This document shows, one piece after another, positions 22,611 through 30,766 of a stretch of DNA of 41,178 nucleotides. The translations under genes and the position numbers were made by a program. The notes below the pieces were generated by a model. The model was given only the letters and a program-made list of their open reading frames with translations. It was not told the DNA's origin and made no database searches. The stretch covers positions 1 to 41,178 of the forward strand of contig JAAZXY010000018.1 in assembly GCA_014239855.1 (NCBI GenBank). Reading direction: 5' to 3'. How positions within the stretch are numbered: the stretch's first letter is position 1; every line of letters begins with the position of its first letter. This stretch comes from Acidimicrobiales bacterium (GTDB lineage Bacteria; Actinomycetota; Acidimicrobiia; Acidimicrobiales; MedAcidi-G1).

Positions 22611-24469
22611 GTGGCGCTCCCCTCATCGGTATTCGATCCACCGGTACCGGCACTGGCACCGGCCAGCAGGCCCAGATCTATGGCGCTGCGTACCGCTCCG
22701 GACGCCGTCTGCCCCAGACCACAGATCGAGGCGTCCTTCATCACGGCCGCCAGGTCGTCCAGCAGATCCCGCTCGTCGTCGATGCTCGCCCCACGGCCGA
22801 GGCGAACCAGCACCTCCTCCTGACGGACCGTCCCCACCCGGCACGGCACGCACTGGCCACAGGATTCGTCGCGGAAGAACTCGGCGATCCGACGAACCGT
22901 GTCGACCATGTCGTCCTGTTCGTCGAAGACCATGATGACGCCGGACCCCAGCGAGGCCCCGGCCGCCCGGGTGTCCTCGAGCGTCAACGGCATGTCGAGC
23001 GAGTCCGGGCCGACGAAGCTGCCCGCCGCTCCCCCCAGCATCACGGTCCGCAGGACGCGACCCTCGGGCACCCCGCCGGCCAGGTCGATGAGGTCGCGCA
23101 ACGTGGCGCCGAACTCGACCTCGTAGGTGCCGGGGCGGTTCACCCGCCCGCTGAGACAGAACAACTTGGTTCCCGGCGAGCGCTCGGTGCCCTCGGCTGC
23201 GTAGGCCTCGCCCCCCATGAGCACCACGGGCAGCACGTTGACCAGGGTCTCCACGTTGTTGATGGCCGTCGGCTCGCCGAACAGCCCGTGGGTGGTCGGG
23301 AACGGCGGCTTGTTGCGGGGCTCGCCCCGGTACCCCTCGATGGAGTTGAAGAGCGCCGTCTCCTCGCCACAGATGTAGGCGCCGGCACCGTTGCGGAGAT
23401 GCAGGTCGAACCGGGCTCCTGAGCCGGCCACGTCGGCACCCAGCAGGCCCGCGTCGTAGGCCTCGGCAATGGCGTGGGCCAGGCGTTCGGTGGCCACCGG
23501 GTACTCGCCCCGGATGTACAGCCAGCCCTGCTCGGCCCCGATGGCCACGCCGGCCACCGTCATGGCCTCGACCAGGGAGAACGGGTCGCCCTCCATGACC
23601 ACCCGGTCCTTGAAGGTCCCCGGTTCGGACTCATCGGCGTTGCACACCAGGTGGCGGGGACGACCCTCCTGGTCAGCCACGCCGCGCCACTTCACGCCGG
23701 TGGGGAACGCCGCGCCGCCCCGGCCCGACAGACCCGACGCGGCGACCTCGGCGATGACCTGTTGGCCACCCATGGCCAGCGACGCCTCCAGCGCCCGGTA
23801 GCCGCCGTGGGCCCGGTAGTCCTCGAGGCTGGTCGGGTCGACCACGCCGACCCGGGCCAGGAGTCGCAGCCCCGGATCCCCGGCCTGGGGGAGGCTGACC
23901 GACGGGGTGGAGGCGGACCCGGCAATGGCGACCGCCACCTCGGCGGGAGCCACCGGGCCGTATCCCGACCCGTTGTCCACCGCGGTCACCGTGAGATCAG
24001 ACGCCCCGGTGCGCTGCACCATGACCGCCGGGCCCCGTTCGCACTGGCCGAGGCACGGGCTGGCCTTGACGTGATGGCCCTCGGCCCGCAGGTCGTCGAT
24101 CAGGTCGACGGCGCCGAACAGGCGACAGGCCACGTCGTCGCAGACGTGCACGGTGTCGGTGGCGGCCGGCGGCTCGTGGGTGAACAGGTGGTAGAAGGTC
24201 GCCACTCCGTAGGCCTCGGCCGGCGGGACCTCCAGTTCGGCACAGGCGTGGTCCAGCCCACCGGGGCTGATCCACCCCGAGGCGCGCTGCAGGGCGTGCA
24301 ACGCCGGCAGAAGCAGGTGGCGACGCTCACGGGTGCGGGTCCGCCCGGCGTGCACCAGGCGCTCCGACTCACGGATGGTGACCGCCCCGAAGCCGACCAG
24401 GACCTCGGCCACCGCGGCCCGCTCGGCCTCCGTCGCCTCCTCGGTCGCTCCGAAATACAGGTCAGGCAT
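22607..24469 (-). CDS. Formate dehydrogenase diaphorase subunit, NuoE-NuoF fusion
   Basis: 620-residue fusion. Residues about 1-160 are NuoE/FdsG-like thioredoxin-fold, with [2Fe-2S] ligands Cys110, Cys115, Cys139 and Cys143. From about 210 on is NuoF/FdsB: the FMN/NADH region G-L-S-G-R-G-G-A-A-F-P-T-G-V-K-W, the C-N-A-D-E-S-E-P-G-T-F-K-D-R motif, R-G-E-Y, G-A-G-A-Y-I-C-G-E-E-T-A-L, and the [4Fe-4S] set E-S-C-G-Q-C-V-P-C-R with a later cysteine in I-C-G-L. It takes electrons from formate through the iron-sulfur chain and reduces NAD. ATG at 24469 overlaps the end of the catalytic gene by 8 bases; an earlier in-frame start at 24538 would only add the antisense of the 15-base tandem repeat. Soluble: no signal peptide or membrane segment. 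Confidence 0.88.
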   Translation of the reverse strand: MPDLYFGATEEATEAERAAVAEVLVGFGAVTIRESERLVHAGRTRTRERRHLLLPALHALQRASGWISPGGLDHACAELEVPPAEAYGVATFYHLFTHEPPAATDTVHVCDDVACRLFGAVDLIDDLRAEGHHVKASPCLGQCERGPAVMVQRTGASDLTVTAVDNGSGYGPVAPAEVAVAIAGSASTPSVSLPQAGDPGLRLLARVGVVDPTSLEDYRAHGGYRALEASLAMGGQQVIAEVAASGLSGRGGAAFPTGVKWRGVADQEGRPRHLVCNADESEPGTFKDRVVMEGDPFSLVEAMTVAGVAIGAEQGWLYIRGEYPVATERLAHAIAEAYDAGLLGADVAGSGARFDLHLRNGAGAYICGEETALFNSIEGYRGEPRNKPPFPTTHGLFGEPTAINNVETLVNVLPVVLMGGEAYAAEGTERSPGTKLFCLSGRVNRPGTYEVEFGATLRDLIDLAGGVPEGRVLRTVMLGGAAGSFVGPDSLDMPLTLEDTRAAGASLGSGVIMVFDEQDDMVDTVRRIAEFFRDESCGQCVPCRVGTVRQEEVLVRLGRGASIDDERDLLDDLAAVMKDASICGLGQTASGAVRSAIDLGLLAGASAGTGGSNTDEGSAT

Positions 24470-26429
24470 GGGTCCCCACCGGGTCGTTGGTCGACGCCGG
24501 GTCGCCAGCCCGATCTTCAGCAGCCCGATCTTCAGCAACCGGCGAGGCCAGCTTGTCGATCCGGATGGCCGCCGCCTTGAACTCGGCGGTACCGGACTTC
24601 GGGTCCACGGCGTCGCTGGTGATCTGGTTGATGTCGGTGGTCTCCGGGAAATGGAAGGTGGTGTGGCAGAGGCCCACCGCCAGGTGCTCCTCGACCTCGA
24701 TGGTCATGGCGATGGCGCCACGCCGCGACGACACGGTGACCCGCTCGCCGTCGACCAGACCGAGAGCCTCGGCGTCGGTGGTCGAGATGGACAGCGCCTC
24801 ACCGGTCCGGATGGGCGACGGGAAGTGCTCGGTCTGGACACCGGTGTTGTACGAGTCGAGTGCCCGCACCGTGGTGAGGCGCAACGGGAACTCGTCGGTC
24901 AACACGTCCAGGGGCGGCCGATCGTCGACGCACGAGAAGGGGGCCAGTCGACCCTGGGCCGGACGCTCCCAGAGACGACCGTGCAGGAAGGAGGTGCCCG
25001 GGTGGTCCTCGGTGGGACACGGCCACTGGATGCCGCCCTCGGCCTCCAGCCTGTCCCACGACATTCCGCCATGCATGGGCGACACGGTGCGGAGTTCGTC
25101 CCAGAGTTCCTGCGGGGTGGGCTGACCCCAGTCGTCATCGCCCATGAGGGCCGCCAGGTCGTTGATGATGCCCACCTCCTGACGGGCCTCGCCGGGTGGC
25201 GGCACGGCGGCCCGCATCCGCTGGACCCGTCGCTCGCTGTTGGTGGCCGTCCCGTCGGACTCGGCCCATCCCAGAGCGGCCGGGAACACCACGTCGGCCA
25301 TCTCGGCGGTCCGGGTCATGAAGACGTCCTGGACGACCAGCAGGTCGAGGCGCTCCAACATGGCTCGGGCGTGCACGGCATCGGCCTCGGAATCCACCGG
25401 ATTCTCGCCGATGCAGTAGACGGCCTTGAGTTCGTCGCGGCCCATGGCCTCGAACATCTGGGTGAGGTTCCAGCCGTTGGTCGGCGGGATGGTGCACTCC
25501 CACGCCGCCTCGAACTTGGCCCGGGCCTCGTCGTCCTCCACGTCCTGGAACCCGGAGAGCTTGTTGGGCAGCGCACCCATGTCGCCTCCGCCCTGCACGT
25601 TGTTCTGGCCCCGCAACGGGACGAGCCCCGAGCCCCATCGGCCGACGTGGCCGGTGAGGAGCGACAGGTTGCAGAGGGACTGCACGTTGTCCACGCCGGT
25701 GTGGTGCTCGGTGATCCCCAGTGTCCAGCAGATCTGGGCCTTGTCCGCCGTGGCGTAGGCGTGGGCCAGGTCTCGGATGGCTTCGGCGGGCACGCCGGTG
25801 ACCGACGAAGTGTGCTCCAGGGTCCACGGCTCGACGAAGGCCACGAACTCCTCGTAGCCGGTGGTGGCGTTGGCGATGAACTCGTCGTCGGTCAGGCCCG
25901 CGGCGATGATCTCGCGGGCCACGCCGTGGGCCAGTCCGATGTCGGTCCCGACGTTGAGGCCCAACCAGTGGTCGGCGAATTTGGCGGTGCCGGTACGACG
26001 CGGGTCGACGGTCCACAGGCGCGCACCGTTGGCCACGCCCCGCAGGGCGTGATGGAAGAAGATCGGATGCGCGTTACGCGCGTTGGATCCCCACATGACG
26101 ATGACGTCCGCCTCCTCGATCTCCACGTAGGAGGAGGTGCCACCGCCGGCTCCGAAGACTGTCGCCAGACCGACGACGCTGGGAGCGTGTCAAGTTCGAT
26201 TGCAGCTGTCGATGTTGTTCGAGCCGATGACCCGACGGGCGAAACGCTGGGCGGCGTAGTTCACCTCGTTGGTCGTCTTCGAACAACTGAACATCCCGAA
26301 GGCGGTCGGGCCGTGGGCATCGACCGCGGTGCGGAACCCGGTGGCGGCCCGTCCGAGGGCCTCCTCCCAGGTGGCCTCGCGGAGGACGCCATCGTCCCGG
26401 ACCATCGGGGTCGTCAGACGCTTGCTCAT
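24462..26429 (-). CDS. fdhA: Formate dehydrogenase catalytic subunit with selenocysteine (TGA at 26190-26192)
   Basis: 655 residues if the in-frame TGA is read as selenocysteine (residue 80). Context N-N-I-D-S-C-N-R-T-[TGA]-H-A-P-S-V-V-G-L aligns exactly with the Sec/Cys-His active site of formate dehydrogenases (N-N-V-D-C-C-A-R-V-U-H-G-P-S-V-A-G-L in E. coli FdhF), and the frame is intact on both sides. The protein is the molybdopterin domain (E-I-E-E-A-D-V-I-V-M-W-G-S-N-A-R near 98-113) plus the C-terminal dinucleotide-binding barrel. The N-terminal Fe4S4 domain is absent and supplied by 21750-22610. ATG at 26429 has GGGGAA upstream. The C-terminal tail carries A-E-D-R-A twice from a 15-base tandem repeat. 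First gene of a three-gene operon. Cytoplasmic; no Tat signal. A Cys-to-stop mutation is the alternative but does not explain the SECIS. Confidence 0.88.
26149..26186 (-). promoter_or_regulatory. SECIS-like hairpin for selenocysteine insertion
   Basis: Counting U of the UGA as base 1, bases 7-11 (GCUCC) pair with 40-44 (GGAGC). Above an internal loop, bases 16-21 (GUCGUC) pair with 27-32 (GGCGAC), including one G-U pair. The apical loop is GGUCU, with G and U at 23-24 as in the E. coli fdhF element bound by SelB. Size and distance from UGA match bacterial SECIS elements. Confidence 0.75.
26190..26192 (-). other. Selenocysteine codon TGA (recoding site)
   Basis: In-frame TGA at residue 80 of the formate dehydrogenase catalytic subunit, followed by CAC for the conserved histidine. 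Reading it as stop would give a 79-residue fragment starting from 26429 and a headless second frame. Confidence 0.85.
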
Positions 26430-26513
26430 GTGTTCCCCATTGCTGGTCGGTGACCGGACATCGTTGTCCGATCCGAGCGGGCGGACCACGCAGGGCCCGA
26501 CCGACGGGGCCGG

Positions 26514-26549
26514 AACCTAGCGCATTTCCTATCCTCACGGACTTTCCTA
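26514..26549 (-). promoter_or_regulatory. Candidate formate dehydrogenase promoter with direct repeats
   Basis: Minus-strand TAGGTT (26514-26519) could be the -10 box, giving a leader of about 78 bases. It has no good -35. Instead, two TAGGAAA copies (26525-26531 and 26543-26549), 18 bases apart, lie over and above the -35 region, as expected for activator sites. The palindrome CTACTAGTAG (26547-26556) directly follows the caiD stop and overlaps the upstream copy. Confidence 0.3.
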
Positions 26550-26557
26550 CTAGTAGA

Positions 26558-27376
26558 TCAGCGTCCCTGCCAGTAGGGATCTCGTTTTTCGGCAAAGGCC
26601 CTCGGCCCCTCAAGGGCATCGTCGGAGGCCAACATGCGTTCATAGGCCTCGAGGTCACCGGACCGCAGGTGCCCGAAGGCCTCGTCCAGTGACAGGTGGC
26701 CGGTGGCCCGGTCGATGGCCATCACGGCCTCCACGGCCAGCGGTGCCGCGGCGGCGATCCGTTCCGCCAACTCCCGGGCCGCGGTGGCCAGGTCGGCGGC
26801 GGCCACCACCCGGTTGACCAGGCCCCAGCGCTCGGCCTCGGCGGCATCCAGACGTCGACCGCCGTAGAGCACCTCGTTGGCCACCACTGGCGGCAACTGA
26901 CGGGGCAACCGGATGGCCCCCGCGTCGGGAATGATGCCCAGCCCGGTCTCGGGAAGGAAGAAGGTGGCGTGCTCGGCGGCCACCACGAACTCGGCCGCCA
27001 TGGCCAGCTCGAATCCGCCACCCACGGCCATGCCGTTCACCGCGCAGATCACCGGCTTGTTCCGACCCGGCAGCTCGCAGAACCCTCCGAAGCCACCCTC
27101 GCCGTAGTCGGCCTCGAACGCCTCGCCGTCGGCCGCCGCCCCCAGATCCCAACCGGCCGAGAAGAAGCGTTCACCGGCGCCGGTGAACACGGCCACCCGT
27201 AGCGACGGATCGTCCCGGAACCCGGCGAACACCCGGCTCAACTCACGGCTGGTCTCGGCGTCGATGGCGTTGGCCTTCGGGCGGTCCAGCACCACGTTCA
27301 GAACCGGACCCTCGACCGACACCTGTACTGATGGCTGGGCCGCTGATTGGGCCGGGCTCGCCATTTCGTCACTCAT
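26558..27376 (-). CDS. caiD: Carnitinyl-CoA dehydratase (crotonobetainyl-CoA hydratase)
   Basis: 272-residue crotonase-family enzyme with close likeness to E. coli CaiD along its whole length: D-R-P-K-A-N-A-I-D-A, F-R-D-D-P-x-L-R-V-A, F-F-S-A-G-W-D-L, G-G-F-E-L-A-M-A-A-E-F, L-P-P-x-x-x-N-E-V, W-G-L-V-N-R-V-V, and the C-terminal E-G-P-R-A-F-A-E-K-R-D-P-Y-W-Q-G-R. It interconverts crotonobetainyl-CoA and carnitinyl-CoA. ATG at 27376 overlaps the ligase stop (ATGA), with GGAGG 8 bases upstream. Last gene of the carnitine operon. In aerobic gamma-butyrobetaine users the hydratase works in the direction of carnitine, followed by carnitine dehydrogenase, and the neighbours here fit that direction. 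Confidence 0.9.
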   Translation of the reverse strand: MSDEMASPAQSAAQPSVQVSVEGPVLNVVLDRPKANAIDAETSRELSRVFAGFRDDPSLRVAVFTGAGERFFSAGWDLGAAADGEAFEADYGEGGFGGFCELPGRNKPVICAVNGMAVGGGFELAMAAEFVVAAEHATFFLPETGLGIIPDAGAIRLPRQLPPVVANEVLYGGRRLDAAEAERWGLVNRVVAAADLATAARELAERIAAAAPLAVEAVMAIDRATGHLSLDEAFGHLRSGDLEAYERMLASDDALEGPRAFAEKRDPYWQGR

Positions 27377-29538
27377 GATTCCTCCTGATCGTTCCCAGCA
27401 TCTTCCAGAACCTCGACTTCGGGAACCTCGACCTGCATGAGGGCGTCCACCACCGTGGCACCCTCGGCGTCGAGCAGCAACGGGTTGACCTCCACCTCGA
27501 CCAGGCCCTCCACCGCGAGGGCGGCCGCTCCGATCCTCTGGATGGCATCGACCAACGCGTCCAGATCGACTCCCGGCCGGCCCCGGTGGCCGTCCAGCAA
27601 CGGTCGGACGGCCAATCCCCGGAGCGCTCCCCGGATGTCGTCATCGGTCGCCGGCAGCAACAGGCAGCGGGTGTCGGCCAGCACCTCGACCAGCGTGCCG
27701 CCAGCGCCCACCGTGAGAAGCCACCCCACCGGATCGGCCCGCCGGACCGACACCAGCAGCTCGACGGGCCCGTCCAGCGTCCGGTCGGCCGACCGCCCGC
27801 CCACCTGGGCTTCGACCAGCACCCGGTCGCTCCCGGTGGCCGCGGCGATCCGCCGCGCCGCGGCGTCGACGGCCGCCGCGTCCCGCAGGTCCAGGGCCAC
27901 GCCGTCGACCTCGGTCTTGTGGTCCACCCCGACGGCCTTGACGACCACCGGCAGCCCGATCCGTTCGGCCACCGCGACAGCCTCGGCCACCGCCACCACC
28001 TCGCCCTTCGGGACCGGCACCCCATGACCCACCAGCACCGCCTTGGCCTCCGCCTCCGAAAGGGTCACCCGGGTCCCGCGGACCGGTCCTGCCGGCAGGG
28101 GCGCCGGCGCGTCCACCCGCCGCCCCCACCAGGCCGCGGCCTCCAGTCCGACCAGGGCCTCGTCGATCCCCCGGACCGGAACGAGCCCGAGGTCGACGGC
28201 GTGCGCTTCGACGGCGGCCGGCAGGTTCTCGACCATCGAGGCGGCCATCACGCCCGGGGTTCCGGCCGCTTCGCAGGCGGCACCGAAGGCATCCAACGTC
28301 GGCCACCAACTTGAGGCGTCAAGATCCGAAGCCGGACCCTCCGACGGAAAGTCGAGGACCAGCAGCGCGGCATCCGGCGCCCCGTCGGGATCACGGGAGA
28401 CCGCCTCGGTGAACGTGGCCTCCAGGCGCTCCGGATCACCCCAGATGAACGTGTGGTAGTCGAACGGATTGGAGACCGACACCAGGTCGGCCTGGGCGCC
28501 ACCGCCCAACGCGGCCCGGATGCGATCCACCCGGGACCCGTCGAACCCCGGCAGGGAGAGGTCCAGGCCCTCAGAGCGATCGGCCACGATCGAGGCCTCG
28601 CCCCCCGAACAACTCAGGCTGACGATCCGGTTTCCCCTCAGGCCGCCCAAACGGTCCAGCACGTGCAAGGTGTCCAGCAGTTCGGGAATGGACCGCACCC
28701 GGCGCACGCCCACCCGGTCGAAGAGCGCCTGATAGGCCTCGTCGCTGCCCACCAACGACGAGGTGTGCGACGCGGCGATCTCGGCCCCCCGGGTCGACGA
28801 GCCCGTCTTGAGCACCACCACCGGTACCCCATCCGCCGACGCCCGCCGGCAGGCCTCCACGAACCGGGGTACGTCGTGCAGGGCCTCGACGTGCAGCCCC
28901 ACCGCGGTGACCGCCGGATCGGCCACCAGCACCTCGAGGCACTCCTCGATGCCCACGTCGGCCTGGTTGCCCAACGTCAGCACGTGGGCAATGGGCATGG
29001 GTCGGGACTGCAGGGTCAGGTCCAGGCCGATGTTCCCACTCTGGGTCACCAACGCCACGCCCCGGTCGGCCCGCCGACAGCCCTGCTGGTCGGGCCACAG
29101 GGCGGCCCCGACGGTGGCCGACACCGTCCCGTAGCAGTTGGGGCCCACCACGGGCATCCCGTCGGCCGCGGCAACCAGGGCCTGCTGCAGGGCCGCGCCG
29201 TCGGGCCCCACCTCGGCAAAACCCGATGCGTAGCAGACCGCCGCGCCGGCCCCCATGGCCGCCAGGCGCCCCACCACCTCCACGGTGGCGTGACGGTTCA
29301 CGGCCACCAGCGCCGCGTCGGGCACTCCCGGCAGATCATCGACCGACGGCACGCACGGCACCCCGGCCAGATCGCTGCGGGTGGGATGCACGGCCCACAG
29401 CTCACCGTCGAAACCCAGACGGCGACACTGCTCGATGGCCAGTTCGGCCGGCCGGCCACCGATCATGGCCACCGACCGGGGCACCAGCAGCCGGCTCAGC
29501 CGGGAAAGTTCTCCGCCACGCTCTCCGCCATGGGTCAC
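27373..29538 (-). CDS. NDP-forming acyl-CoA synthetase, probable betaine-CoA ligase
   Basis: 721-residue fused acyl-CoA synthetase of the ADP-forming (Acs/Pat-like) family. Order: CoA-binding Rossmann domain (R-S-V-A-M-I-G-G near 20), succinyl-CoA-ligase-like domain with V-T-Q-S-G-N and the phospho-histidine segment A-S-H-T-S-S-L-V-G-S-D, then an ATP-grasp domain (V-P-V-P-K-G-E near 500 through E-V-N-P-L-L-L). It joins a carboxylate to CoA with ATP or GTP. Because it is coupled to caiD (ATGA) and follows a dehydrogenase by 16 bases, its likely substrate is gamma-butyrobetaine, crotonobetaine or carnitine, taking the place of the AMP-forming CaiC. Start GTG at 29538. Substrate is inferred from neighbours only. 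Confidence 0.82.
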   Translation of the reverse strand: MTHGGERGGELSRLSRLLVPRSVAMIGGRPAELAIEQCRRLGFDGELWAVHPTRSDLAGVPCVPSVDDLPGVPDAALVAVNRHATVEVVGRLAAMGAGAAVCYASGFAEVGPDGAALQQALVAAADGMPVVGPNCYGTVSATVGAALWPDQQGCRRADRGVALVTQSGNIGLDLTLQSRPMPIAHVLTLGNQADVGIEECLEVLVADPAVTAVGLHVEALHDVPRFVEACRRASADGVPVVVLKTGSSTRGAEIAASHTSSLVGSDEAYQALFDRVGVRRVRSIPELLDTLHVLDRLGGLRGNRIVSLSCSGGEASIVADRSEGLDLSLPGFDGSRVDRIRAALGGGAQADLVSVSNPFDYHTFIWGDPERLEATFTEAVSRDPDGAPDAALLVLDFPSEGPASDLDASSWWPTLDAFGAACEAAGTPGVMAASMVENLPAAVEAHAVDLGLVPVRGIDEALVGLEAAAWWGRRVDAPAPLPAGPVRGTRVTLSEAEAKAVLVGHGVPVPKGEVVAVAEAVAVAERIGLPVVVKAVGVDHKTEVDGVALDLRDAAAVDAAARRIAAATGSDRVLVEAQVGGRSADRTLDGPVELLVSVRRADPVGWLLTVGAGGTLVEVLADTRCLLLPATDDDIRGALRGLAVRPLLDGHRGRPGVDLDALVDAIQRIGAAALAVEGLVEVEVNPLLLDAEGATVVDALMQVEVPEVEVLEDAGNDQEES

Positions 29539-29554
29539 CTTCGGAATCCCCCGG

Positions 29555-30715
29555 TCAGGCGCCGAGGGGGCGCAGCATCTCGCGGCTCACGATGTGGCGC
29601 TGGATCTCGCTCGTGCCGTCCCAGATCCGATCCACCCGGGCATCGCGCCAGATCCGCTCCAGGGGGAGCTCGTCCATGAGGCCCATACCACCGAGGATCT
29701 GGATGGCCTCGTCGGACACGAACTGCAGCATCTCGGTCGACGAGATCTTGGCCATGGCTGCATCGCCGTCGGCCATCTCGTCACGGTCCATCAACCACGC
29801 CGCCCGGTAGGTCATCAACTCGGCGGAGATCATCCGGGTACGCATGTCGGCCAGCTTGAACGAGACGCCCTGGAACTTCCCGATCTTCTGCCCGAACTGT
29901 TCACGCGATGCCGCCCAGTCCAGGGCGACGGCCATCGCCCGGTCGGCCCGGCCCAGGCACACCGAGGCCACCTGCAGGCGGGTGGCGCCCAGCCACTCGT
30001 TGGCCACCTCGAAGCCACGGTGTTCCTCACCCAGCACCGCGGATGCCGGCACCCGGCAGTCGTCGAAGTTCAGAATGCAGTTGTGGTACCCGCGGTTGGA
30101 CACCGACCGGTAGCCGTCGGCGATCTCCAGGCCCGGCGTGTCGTGGTCGACCAGGAACGACGTGATCAGCTTCTTGGGGCCCCGGGGCGTGTCCTCCTCG
30201 CCGGTCGCCGCGAAGAGGATGGTGTAGTCGGCCAGGTCGGCATGGCTGATGAAGTGCTTGGTCCCGTTGATGACGTAGTCGTCGCCGTCACGCACCGCCC
30301 GGCACGTCATGCCCCGCACGTCGGACCCGGCGTCGGGCTCACTCATGGCCAGGCAGTCCACCCGCTCGCCCCGGATGGTGGGCAGCAGGTACTCCTCGAT
30401 CTGGTCCCCCACACACGCCTGGAGGATGTTGGACGGGCGGGCCACCACATAGTGCAGGGCGTACTGGGTCCAGCCGAAGGCCCGGTCCACGAGCGCCATG
30501 GTCAGGTTGTCGAGACCACCGCCACCAAGGTCGGCCGGCATGTTGGCCGCGTAGATCCCCGCGGCCAGGGACCGGTCACGGATCTGGGCCACCAGTTCAG
30601 GTGGCACGTCACCGAGGCGCTCGACCTCCTCCTCGTGGGGCACCAGCTCACGCTCGGTGAAAGCCCGGACGGTGTCGACCACCATCTCCTGTTCATCGGT
30701 CAGGGCGAAGTCCAT
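29555..30715 (-). CDS. Acyl-CoA dehydrogenase, probable gamma-butyrobetainyl-CoA dehydrogenase
   Basis: 386-residue acyl-CoA dehydrogenase with all three domains: M-S-E-P-D-A-G-S-D near 124-132, Y-V-I-N-G-T-K-H-F-I-S-H near 144-155, R-E-Q-F-G-Q-K-I-G-K-F-Q-G-V near 270, and W-D-G-T-S-E-I-Q-R-H near the end. It resembles CaiA in general architecture. Between a carnitine dehydrogenase fusion and a CoA ligase-caiD pair, it most likely makes crotonobetainyl-CoA from gamma-butyrobetainyl-CoA, giving electrons to ETF (an etfBA pair lies at 37730-39489). The ATG has TAGGGAG 5 bases upstream. A general short-chain dehydrogenase is the alternative. Confidence 0.85.
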   Translation of the reverse strand: MDFALTDEQEMVVDTVRAFTERELVPHEEEVERLGDVPPELVAQIRDRSLAAGIYAANMPADLGGGGLDNLTMALVDRAFGWTQYALHYVVARPSNILQACVGDQIEEYLLPTIRGERVDCLAMSEPDAGSDVRGMTCRAVRDGDDYVINGTKHFISHADLADYTILFAATGEEDTPRGPKKLITSFLVDHDTPGLEIADGYRSVSNRGYHNCILNFDDCRVPASAVLGEEHRGFEVANEWLGATRLQVASVCLGRADRAMAVALDWAASREQFGQKIGKFQGVSFKLADMRTRMISAELMTYRAAWLMDRDEMADGDAAMAKISSTEMLQFVSDEAIQILGGMGLMDELPLERIWRDARVDRIWDGTSEIQRHIVSREMLRPLGA

Positions 30716-30766
30716 GGAGGCTCCCTACGAAACGGTGGTTCGGATGGTCCTGATCAGGTCTTCGGG

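Noticed and set aside
24462-26429. Formate dehydrogenase gene as a pseudogene broken by a nonsense mutation
   Set aside because: The TGA is at the one position where Sec is expected, the frame is intact on both sides, a SECIS-like hairpin follows, and the downstream genes are translationally coupled.
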